A stretch of DNA of 64,000 nt, taken from positions 2,170,001 to 2,234,000 of the forward strand of contig NZ_CP098604.1 in the NCBI RefSeq assembly GCF_024499015.1, written 5' to 3'. The DNA comes from Xanthomonas hortorum pv. pelargonii. GTDB lineage: Bacteria; Pseudomonadota; Gammaproteobacteria; Xanthomonadales; Xanthomonadaceae. The position numbers and the translations under genes were made by a program. This document shows positions 56,472-64,000 of the stretch, in pieces (position 1 is the first letter of the stretch; every line of letters begins with the position of its first letter). The notes below the pieces were generated by a model that saw nothing but the letters and a program-made list of their open reading frames with translations, did no database searches and was not told the DNA's origin.

Positions 56472-58432
56472 GCGCGCGTGGTTTGGCCGTGGTCATCGCC
56501 ATGCTATCGGCATCGCTGCTACCACGCATCGCGCATGCAGCCGACGCACCGTTGCTGCATGCGCTGTTTCAGGAGCATGCGGTACTGCAGCGCGATGCGC
56601 CGATTCGCGTGTGGGGCGATGCAACGCCTGGCGCGCGCATCACCGTGCAACTGGCTGCACAACAAGTGCAGGCGCGCGCAGACCGGCAAGGCCATTGGCA
56701 AGCGCGCCTGCCTGCGCATGCCGCGGGCGGCCCGTACACCTTGAGCGCACGCACGAATAAGGGCGTGGCACAGCAGGTCAACGACGTGCTGATCGGCGAT
56801 GTGTGGCTGTGCTCTGGCCAATCCAATATGGAATTGCAGGTGCATCGCACATTGGATTCGCGCAGCGAGATCGCCGATGCCGGCAACCCGCGCATTCGCA
56901 TGTTCAAGGTACCCGCGCACTCCAGCCCGACGCCACAGCGCGGCTTCGGCGGCAATGCGGCGTGGCAGCTCACCACCCCGGAGACGGTAAAGGACTTCTC
57001 TGCGGCCTGTTACTACTTCGCGCGCGAGCTGCAGAAGACTGTCGATGTGCCGATGGGCTTGATCAACGCCTCGTGGGGCGGCTCGCAACTGCAGGCCTGG
57101 ATCGGCGAGAACGCATTGCGTGCTGCCGGCGACGATGGCCCGGCACTGGATGTGCTGGCACGTTACGCACGCGACCCGGTGGATGCCGCGCCGCATTGGG
57201 GCGCGCTGTGGGAGGCCTGGTGGCATGCGCACGGCGAAGGCGAGCCCTGGCAACCGGATGCGCCGGGCACGTGGCAAACAGCACCGGCCGCGCTGGGTGC
57301 ATGGGACGACTGGGGCGTGCCGCAGTTGGTCGGTTTTAACGGCATGGTCTGGTATCGCACCAGCATCGAGTTGACCGAGGCGCAGGCCGCGCAAGACGCC
57401 ACCTTGTTGCTCGGGCCGGTGGACGAGCTGGACCAGACCTGGGTCAACGGGCGCGGCGTGGGCAGCAGTTACGGCGCCGATCAGCCGCGTCGCTACAACG
57501 TGCCGCGCGGGCGCCTGCATACCGGGCGCAACAGCGTCGTGCTCAATGTGCTCAATACCTATCGGCGTGGCGGCTTGCTGGGCGATGCGCAATCGCGTGC
57601 GCTGCAGTTTGCCGATGGCAGCACGCTAGCGCTGGCCGCGCCCTGGCAGTACCGCATCGTGCCGCCACAAGTGGGCTCGCCACCGCGCGCACCGTGGTCG
57701 TCGGCGGCCGGGCTGACCACCTTGTGCAACGGCATGATCGCTCCGCTCGGCCAGCTCGGCCTGCGTGGCGTGCTGTGGTACCAGGGCGAATCCAATGGTG
57801 GCGATGCCGCGCATTACCCGGCCTTGCTCACGGCCTGGCAACGCGATTGGCGGCAACGCTTTGGTGCGCAGTTGCCGCTGCTGATCGTGCAGCTGGCCAA
57901 CTACGGCGCGCCGCCCACGCAGCCGGTCGAAAGCGGTTGGGCGCAACTGCGGGAAGCACAGCGCCGCTTCGTTGCCAACGATGCGCATGCAGGCCTGGCG
58001 GTGGCCATCGATATCGGCGACCGCTACGACATCCATCCGGCCAACAAGCAGGAACTGGGCCGGCGCCTGGCGCGTGCGGCGCGACATGTGGTGTATGGCG
58101 AGGCAATTGCACCTTCCGGCCCGGTGCCGCGTGGCGTGCGGCGTGACGGCGACGCACTGCGCATCGACTTCGACGACGTCGACACCGCATTGCTGAGCTA
58201 CAGCGCCGATGCGCCGATCGGCTTCGAAGTGTGTGGTGCTGCACCCGGCAGTTGCCGCTATGCCGCCGCCACCTTGCGCGAGCGCGCCATCGGCGTGCGC
58301 ATCCCTGCCGGCCTGGATGCCACACGCGTGCGCTACTGCTGGGCCGACAGCCCGGTGTGCACGCTGTATGACCGCAACGGCCTGCCCGCCGGCCCGTTCG
58401 AACTCCCCATCACTGCCGCTTCTTCCCCATGA
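56468..58432 (+). CDS. SGNH-family acetylesterase (sialate O-acetylesterase type), probable acetyl-xylan esterase
   Basis: The protein has 654 residues with a signal peptide ([24 protein letters not shown]). The nucleophile Ser119 is in [23 protein letters not shown] carries the oxyanion Asn, and the Asp/His pair is in [14 protein letters not shown] (Asp521, His523). The large Ig-like and insertion domains are usual for the sialate O-acetylesterase family. In a xylan cluster the likely substrate is acetylated xylooligosaccharide (inference from context). Translation is coupled on both sides by 4-base overlaps (56468-56471 and 58429-58432). Confidence 0.88.
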
Positions 58433-59703
58433 GCGAGACCCCGATGTCACAGACTCCCGACTCCCCTGCTCCGCTGCAAGGCTCGGCCCGCGATCGCGAG
58501 ATCGTCGAGGCGCGCGTCATCGTCACCTGCCCGGGCCGCAACTTCGTCACCTTGAAGATCCGCACCCGCTCAGGCATCACCGGCTTGGGCGATGCCACGC
58601 TCAACGGCCGCGAACTGGCGGTGGCGGCGTACCTGCAGGAACACCTGGTGCCGAACCTGATCGGCCGCGATGCCGGCCGTATCGAAGACATCTGGCAGTT
58701 CTTCTACCGCGGCGCGTACTGGCGCCGCGGCCCGGTGACGATGAGCGCGATCGCCGCGGTGGATGTGGCGCTGTGGGACATCCTGGGCAAGATGGCTGGC
58801 ATGCCGCTGTATCAGTTGCTCGGCGGGCGCTCGCGCGAGGGCGCTTTGGTCTACGGTCATGCCAACGGCCGCGATATTGCCGAAACCAGCGAGGAAGTCG
58901 GTCGCTTTCGCGAGCTCGGCTTTATCGCGATTCGCGCGCAGTGCGGCGTGCCCGGCATCAAGAAGACCTACGGTATTTCCAGCGGCGGCAAACCGTACGA
59001 GCCGGCCGAAAGCGAACTGCCCACCGAAACGGTGTGGTCCACGCCACGCTATCTCGGCGTGGTGCCAAAATTGTTTGAGCAGCTGCGCAGCGACCACGGC
59101 GATGAGATCGAACTGCTGCACGATGCGCATCACCGGCTCACCCCGATCGAGGCCGCGCGCCTGGGCCGCGACCTGGAGCCGTACCGATTGTTCTGGCTGG
59201 AAGACGCCACGCCCGCAGAAAACCAACGCGCGTTCGAAGTGATCCGCCAGCACACGGTCACGCCCTTGGCGGTGGGCGAGGTGTTCAATTCGCTCTGGGA
59301 TTGCAAGCATCTGATCGAGCAGCAGCTGATCGACTACATCCGCACCACGATTGTCCACGCCGGCGGCATAACCCACGTGCGGCGGCTGGCCGATTTCGCC
59401 GCGCTGCATCAGGTGCGCACCGGCTTCCACGGTGCCACCGATCTGTCGCCGGTGTGCATGGGCGCCGCATTGCACTTCGACACCTGGGTGCCCAACTTCG
59501 GCATCCAGGAGTACATGTTCCATTCCGACGAAGCCAATGCGGTCTTTCCGCACGATTACGTGTTTCGCGATGGTCGATTGCATTGCGGCGAGACACCCGG
59601 GCATGGCGTGGAGATCGACGAAGCCCTGGCCGCGAAGTATCCCTACGTGCCCAAGCAGTTGCCGGTTGCGCGGCTGGAAGACGGCGCGATGTGGGACTGG
59701 TGA
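58429..59703 (+). CDS. D-mannonate dehydratase (ManD, enolase superfamily)
   Basis: The 424-residue cytoplasmic enzyme has no signal peptide. It has ManD-type residues: [17 protein letters not shown], an [10 protein letters not shown]...[12 protein letters not shown] lid, [17 protein letters not shown] with the acid/base His and metal ligand, [13 protein letters not shown] and LAVGEVFNS with Glu ligands. It dehydrates D-mannonate to 2-keto-3-deoxygluconate, a step in glucuronate breakdown that would use glucuronic acid released by the GH67 enzyme. Glucuronate isomerase and mannonate oxidoreductase are not in the window. Paralogues in the RspA group act on other sugar acids, so the exact substrate is a strong guess. 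Confidence 0.88.
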   Translation: MSETPMSQTPDSPAPLQGSARDREIVEARVIVTCPGRNFVTLKIRTRSGITGLGDATLNGRELAVAAYLQEHLVPNLIGRDAGRIEDIWQFFYRGAYWRRGPVTMSAIAAVDVALWDILGKMAGMPLYQLLGGRSREGALVYGHANGRDIAETSEEVGRFRELGFIAIRAQCGVPGIKKTYGISSGGKPYEPAESELPTETVWSTPRYLGVVPKLFEQLRSDHGDEIELLHDAHHRLTPIEAARLGRDLEPYRLFWLEDATPAENQRAFEVIRQHTVTPLAVGEVFNSLWDCKHLIEQQLIDYIRTTIVHAGGITHVRRLADFAALHQVRTGFHGATDLSPVCMGAALHFDTWVPNFGIQEYMFHSDEANAVFPHDYVFRDGRLHCGETPGHGVEIDEALAAKYPYVPKQLPVARLEDGAMWDW

Positions 59704-61397
59704 TGCGCCTGCTGCCGGCCGTGCTTGCGGCACTGCTGATTGCCTTGGCCGCGCCTGCGAATGTGCAGGCGCAAGCGCAAGCCGATGTCGTCTTCGACTG
59801 GTTCGACTACCGCGGCGACGATACGGTGTTCGCCACGCCGCTGCCGGCCGGCCATTACCGCAACCCGGTGCTGGCCGGGTTCTATCCGGACCCGAGCGTG
59901 ACGCGCGTGGGCGAGCGCTACTACCTGGTCAATTCCACCTTTGCGTATTTCCCGGCGATCCCGGTGTTCGAGAGCAGCGATCTTGTGCACTGGACGCAGA
60001 TCGGCAACGTGGTCGAGCGCCGCGAGCAGTTGAACTACGACGGACTGGGCGTCTCGCGCGGCATGTTCGCTGCCAGCATTCGGCATCACGACGGGCGCTT
60101 CTATGTGGTGGGTACCTCGGTCGACAGCGGTGGCAACTTCATTGCCAGTGCCAGCAATCCCGCAGGCCCATGGTCGCCACTGACCTGGCTGCCGAGCATC
60201 GACGGTATCGACCCGTCGTTGTTCTTTGACAGCGATGGCAGCGCCTATCTGCTCAACAATGGCCCGCCTGAAGGCACTCCGTTGTACGAAGGCCATCGCG
60301 CGATCTGGATGCAGCGCTTCGACCTCGCCAGCAATCAACCGACCGGCCCGCGCAAGGTACTGCTCAACGGCGGAGTGGATCTGGCCAGCAAACCGATCTG
60401 GATCGAAGGCCCGCACCTGTATCAACGCGACGGTTGGTACTACCTCTCGTGTGCCGAAGGTGGCACCGGTCCGCAGCACTCGCAGGTGGTGTTGCGCAGC
60501 CGCAACGTGTGGGGGCCGTATGCCGCCTCGCCGCACAATCCGATCCTGACCCAACGCGACCTGCCGGCCGAACGCACGCACCCGATCAGCAATGCCGGGC
60601 ATGTGGATCTGGTGGACACACCGGACGGGCAATGGTGGGCGGTGTTTCTGGCCAGCCGCCCGTATGCGGGCGAGCGCTACAACACCGGGCGCGAAACCTT
60701 TTTGCTGCCGGTGCAATGGCACGATGGCTGGCCGTCGATCCTGCCGGCCGGCGAGCCGATTCCATATAGCGCACAGAGCCCGCGCGCCATGAAAACACCG
60801 GCCAATCAAACGCCGTTGTCGGGCAACTTCACGTGGCGCGACGACTTCGCCGGCACCTCGCTGCAACGCGAATGGCTCTATTTACGTGTGCCCAAACAGG
60901 ATGTGGCCAACCTGCGCGCACGCCCCGGTTGGTTGACGCTGCGTGCCAGTGCACACGGCCTGGACAGCACCGCCACACCGGCCTTCCTGGCACGTCGCCA
61001 GCAACACACGCGCTTCACCGCGAGCACGTCGCTGGCTGTGCCCACACACGCCGGCGTCAGCGCGGTGCTTGCCGCCTTCCAGAATTCCAATGCGTGGTAT
61101 GCACTCGGCGTGCGACGCAATGGCGACGCGCTGGAAGTATTTGTGGACAGGCGCGATGGCGTAAAAACCACCACGCTCGCACGCACCCGTATACCGGCAA
61201 CCACACAGTTGCGCCTGCAGATCAGCGGCGACAGCGGCACCTACAGCTTCGCCTTCGATGCCGATGGGCGCGGCTGGCAATCGCTACGCCGCAACGATGA
61301 TGCGGGCATGCTCAGCACCGCACAGGCCGGCGGTTTCGTCGGCAGCATGATCGGGCCTTTTGCCCAGCTGGAACCGGACCGCACCAAGGAGGACTGA
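59703..61397 (+). CDS. GH43 family beta-xylosidase/arabinosidase
   Basis: The protein has 564 residues with a signal peptide ([23 protein letters not shown]), so it is periplasmic. The GH43 five-blade propeller has the three catalytic carboxylates: Asp63 in YPDPSV (base), Asp170 in GIDPSLFFD (pKa modulator) and Glu235 in WIEGPHLY (acid). The C-terminal ~190 residues (from FTWRDDFAGTSL) are the concanavalin-like domain common in GH43 xylosidases. It hydrolyses xylosyl or arabinofuranosyl ends of xylooligosaccharides. Its ATG overlaps the previous stop by one base (TGATG). Confidence 0.92.
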   Translation: MRLLPAVLAALLIALAAPANVQAQAQADVVFDWFDYRGDDTVFATPLPAGHYRNPVLAGFYPDPSVTRVGERYYLVNSTFAYFPAIPVFESSDLVHWTQIGNVVERREQLNYDGLGVSRGMFAASIRHHDGRFYVVGTSVDSGGNFIASASNPAGPWSPLTWLPSIDGIDPSLFFDSDGSAYLLNNGPPEGTPLYEGHRAIWMQRFDLASNQPTGPRKVLLNGGVDLASKPIWIEGPHLYQRDGWYYLSCAEGGTGPQHSQVVLRSRNVWGPYAASPHNPILTQRDLPAERTHPISNAGHVDLVDTPDGQWWAVFLASRPYAGERYNTGRETFLLPVQWHDGWPSILPAGEPIPYSAQSPRAMKTPANQTPLSGNFTWRDDFAGTSLQREWLYLRVPKQDVANLRARPGWLTLRASAHGLDSTATPAFLARRQQHTRFTASTSLAVPTHAGVSAVLAAFQNSNAWYALGVRRNGDALEVFVDRRDGVKTTTLARTRIPATTQLRLQISGDSGTYSFAFDADGRGWQSLRRNDDAGMLSTAQAGGFVGSMIGPFAQLEPDRTKED

Positions 61398-61399
61398 CC

Positions 61400-64000
61400 A
61401 TGCATTCGCACTTCGCACCATCCGTTGCTCGCACACCCCGTGCACGCGCACGCGCCGTGCTGCTGGCGACTGCACTTGCCGCAACCACTGCGCACGCCGC
61501 AACGCCATCGCCGTATCTGGACACGCAACGCCCCTTCGACGCGCGCGCTGCCGATCTGGTGTCGCGCATGACGCTGGAAGAAAAAGCCGCGCAGATGCAG
61601 AACGCCGCACCGGCGATCCCGCGCCTGCAGGTGCCCGAATACGATTGGTGGAACGAGGCGCTGCACGGCGTGGCGCGTGCCGGCGGCGCCACTGTATTTC
61701 CGCAGGCGATTGGCCTGGCGGCCACCTTCGATACGCCGTTAATGGCCGAGGTGGCCACTGCCATCAGCGACGAAGCACGCGCCAAGCATCATGCCTTCCT
61801 GGTACGCGGCGAACACAAGCGCTATCAAGGGCTCACCTTCTGGTCGCCCAATATCAATATCTTTCGCGACCCGCGCTGGGGCCGTGGGCAGGAAACCTAT
61901 GGCGAAGATCCGTTTCTGACCGCGCGCATGGGCGTGACCTTCGTGCAAGGCCTGCAGGCGCAGCAAGGCCCGTATCGCAAGCTCGATGCCACCGCCAAAC
62001 ACTTCGCCGTGCACAGCGGGCCGGAGGCCGACCGTCATCATTTCGATGTGCACCCCAGCGAGCGCGATCTGCACGAAACTTATCTGCCTGCATTTCAAGC
62101 CTTGGTGCAGGAAGGCAAGGTCGCCGCGGTGATGGGCGCCTACAACCGCGTCAATGGCGAGTCCGCCTCGGCCAGCACGCGGCTGGAAGGCATCCTGCGC
62201 CGCGAGTGGGGCTTCGATGGGTACATCGTCAGCGACTGCGCTGCCATCCGCGATATCTGGCAGAACCACAAGATCGTGCCCACGCCCGAAGCCGCCGCCG
62301 CACTCGGCGTCAAGCACGGCACCGATCTGGATTGCGGCGACACCTATGCCGCGTTGCCGGCCGCAGTGCGTGCCGGTTTGATCGACGAGGCCACCATCGA
62401 TACCGCGCTCAAGCGCCTGATGACCACGCGCATGCGCTTAGGCATGTTCGACCCGCCGGCCAAGGTGCCGTGGGTGCAAATTCCCGCATCAGCCAATCAA
62501 TCGCCGCAGCACGATGCACTGGCACGCCGCACCGCGCGCGAATCGCTGGTGCTGTTGAAAAACGACGGCGTGCTGCCGCTCAAATCCACGCTCAAGCGCA
62601 TCGCGGTGATCGGCCCCACCGCCGACGACCCGATGTCGCTGCTGGGCAACTACTACGGCACGCCGGCCGCGCCGGTCACCATCCTGCAAGGCATCCGCGA
62701 CGCCGCACCACAGGCGCAAGTGATCTACGCGCGCGGCAGCGATCTGGTGGAAGGGCGCGAAGACCCCAACGCTGCCGCACCGATCGACACGCGCTATCTG
62801 CGCCCGGCCGCTGGCGCCACGCAGAACGGGTTGACCGGTGAATACTTCAAAGGCCGCGCATTGACCGGCACGCCGGTACTGACGCGCATCGACCCGCGCA
62901 TCGCCTTCCGTTGGGACCGCAACGCCCCCACCGACGATGCGGTGGGCCGCGGCGAATTGCATGCCGACCGCGCACTCGACAAGGACGACTTCAGCGTGCG
63001 CTGGCATGGCCAGTTGCTGCCACCGGTGTCGGGCAACTACGAGTTGCAAGTGGCCGCCGACGATGGCGTGCGCCTGTATTTGGACGGCAAGCTGCTCATC
63101 GATCAATGGAGCGGGGCTCCGCGCATGCGCAGCGGCAACGCCAGCGTCGCCTTGGAAGGCGGCAAAGCCTACGACTTGCGTGTGGAATATTTTGAAGCAA
63201 CGCGCGATGCCGGCGTGCGGCTGGCCTGGCGCATGCCCGGCGCCAAACCACCGCTGCAAGAGGCGGTGGACGCCGCCCGCAATGCGGAGGTGGTGGTGTT
63301 CGTCGGCGGCCTCACCGGCGATGTGGAAGGCGAAGAGATGGACGTCAACTATCCCGGCTTTGCCGGTGGTGATCGCACCGACACGCGCTTGCCCAAACCG
63401 CAACGCGAGCTGCTGCAGGCACTGCAGGCCACCGGCACGCCGGTGGTTGCAGTCCTCACCACCGGCTCGGCGCTGGCGATCGACTGGGCGCAACAACACG
63501 TGCCCGCCATCCTGCTGGCCTGGTACCCCGGCCAACGCGGCGGCAGCGCGGTAGGCGATGTGTTGTTCGGCCAGGCTAGTCCCGGCGGCCGCTTGCCGAT
63601 CACCTTCTACAAAGAAGCGGAGCGCCTGCCCGCCTTCGACGATTACGCCATGCGCGGTCGAACCTATCGCTACTTCGCCGGCAAGCCGCTGTACCCGTTC
63701 GGCCATGGCCTGTCGTACACGCAGTTTGCCTATTCTGATCTACGCCTCGATCGCAACACGGTCGCCGCCGATGGCACGCTTACCGTAACGGTCACCTTGA
63801 AAAACACCGGCCAACGCGCAGGCGATGAAGTGGTGCAGCTGTATCTGCATCCGCTGAAGCCACAACGCGAACGCGCCCTCAAGGAACTGCACGGCTTCCA
63901 GCGCATCACCCTGAAACCGGGCGAACAACGGCAGGTGCGCTTCACCATCAAAGCGCAAGACGCCCTGCGCATCTACGACGAGCAACGCAAAGCCTACGCG
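61400..64000 (+). CDS. GH3 family beta-xylosidase/glucosidase with PA14 insert (3' end beyond the window)
   Basis: From ATG 61400, just after an AAGGAGG ribosome-binding site, 867 codons are open to the last base. A signal peptide (RARAVLLATALAATTAHAA) is present. The GH3 (alpha/beta)8 barrel follows: MTLEEKAAQMQ, DPRWGRGQETYGEDP, AKHFAVHSGPE and FDGYIVSDCAAI with nucleophile Asp279. A PA14 domain (residues ~477-610, from GLTGEYFKGR) interrupts the second alpha/beta domain, whose remainder has FVGGLTGDVEGEEMDVNY and RLPITFY. The visible end is the fibronectin-III-like domain. The enzyme is likely a xylan-oligomer xylosidase by context. Confidence 0.93.
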   Translation, partial: MHSHFAPSVARTPRARARAVLLATALAATTAHAATPSPYLDTQRPFDARAADLVSRMTLEEKAAQMQNAAPAIPRLQVPEYDWWNEALHGVARAGGATVFPQAIGLAATFDTPLMAEVATAISDEARAKHHAFLVRGEHKRYQGLTFWSPNINIFRDPRWGRGQETYGEDPFLTARMGVTFVQGLQAQQGPYRKLDATAKHFAVHSGPEADRHHFDVHPSERDLHETYLPAFQALVQEGKVAAVMGAYNRVNGESASASTRLEGILRREWGFDGYIVSDCAAIRDIWQNHKIVPTPEAAAALGVKHGTDLDCGDTYAALPAAVRAGLIDEATIDTALKRLMTTRMRLGMFDPPAKVPWVQIPASANQSPQHDALARRTARESLVLLKNDGVLPLKSTLKRIAVIGPTADDPMSLLGNYYGTPAAPVTILQGIRDAAPQAQVIYARGSDLVEGREDPNAAAPIDTRYLRPAAGATQNGLTGEYFKGRALTGTPVLTRIDPRIAFRWDRNAPTDDAVGRGELHADRALDKDDFSVRWHGQLLPPVSGNYELQVAADDGVRLYLDGKLLIDQWSGAPRMRSGNASVALEGGKAYDLRVEYFEATRDAGVRLAWRMPGAKPPLQEAVDAARNAEVVVFVGGLTGDVEGEEMDVNYPGFAGGDRTDTRLPKPQRELLQALQATGTPVVAVLTTGSALAIDWAQQHVPAILLAWYPGQRGGSAVGDVLFGQASPGGRLPITFYKEAERLPAFDDYAMRGRTYRYFAGKPLYPFGHGLSYTQFAYSDLRLDRNTVAADGTLTVTVTLKNTGQRAGDEVVQLYLHPLKPQRERALKELHGFQRITLKPGEQRQVRFTIKAQDALRIYDEQRKAYA

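Noticed and set aside
61360..62841. 493-codon plus-strand frame from 61360
   Set aside because: It is an out-of-frame shadow of the GH3 gene that begins at 61400 and stays open to the window end.

Overview
The window is high-GC proteobacterial chromosome, almost certainly from a Xanthomonas species. The signs are a Xanthomonas-type yybP-ykoY manganese riboswitch before mntP, a SKWP-repeat type III effector of the XopAD family, a xylan-utilisation cluster with the XylR-box TGGTAGCGCTAACA, and repeated 'GTAGGAGCGC' palindromes. The species is not determined here.

Layout. 1-4.3 kb: the C-terminal end of an IclR-type regulator, an AraC-type regulator with a membrane N-terminus, an S41 peptidase, and riboswitch-mntP. 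4.4-7.8 kb (minus): a transporter-like hybrid histidine kinase. 8.4-13 kb: a GH94 phosphorylase, a GPH-type sugar symporter and gluconokinase; together they look like uptake and phosphorolysis of cellobionic acid, giving glucose-1-phosphate plus gluconate. 13.4-17.2 kb: an exported PQQ-propeller protein, a small operon with two degenerate AroQ-like proteins, and an AT-rich HEPN/MltR-like gene. 17.2-22.8 kb: tamB and tamA (outer-membrane assembly). 23-31 kb: a TonB-dependent receptor, a TPR-sulfotransferase, and glyS/glyQ; glyS carries what look like in-frame insertions, one of them a repeat palindrome. 31.1-33 kb: an orphan GspE/PilB-type ATPase.

33.4-40.6 kb (minus): a giant XopAD-family effector gene. 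Its N-terminal 190 codons are in another frame, separated by one missing base in an A6 run. Its centre holds ten near-identical 42-residue SKWP repeats. Its C-terminus holds two tandem modules that resemble RelA/SpoT-type nucleotide synthetase domains.

41-51.3 kb is mostly conserved housekeeping: a class I amidotransferase, a BPSS1780-type membrane protein, tatABC, a SYLF protein, hemH with an alpha/beta hydrolase, a YgjP-type metalloprotease, rdgC and ttcA. 51.6-64 kb is a xylan/glucuronoxylan locus: xylA behind a XylR box, xylR, then a tightly overlapping plus-strand operon of GH67 alpha-glucuronidase, an SGNH acetylesterase, D-mannonate dehydratase, a GH43 enzyme and a GH3 enzyme with a PA14 insert. 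The GH3 gene runs off the end of the window. These enzymes would debranch xylooligosaccharides and cleave them to xylose, which XylA isomerises, while the glucuronate branch flows through mannonate.

Repeats are abundant: four 'GTAGGAGCGC' palindromes, three 130-bp inverted-repeat elements, and two 364-bp nested-palindrome elements 41 kb apart. No tRNA, rRNA or CRISPR array was seen.
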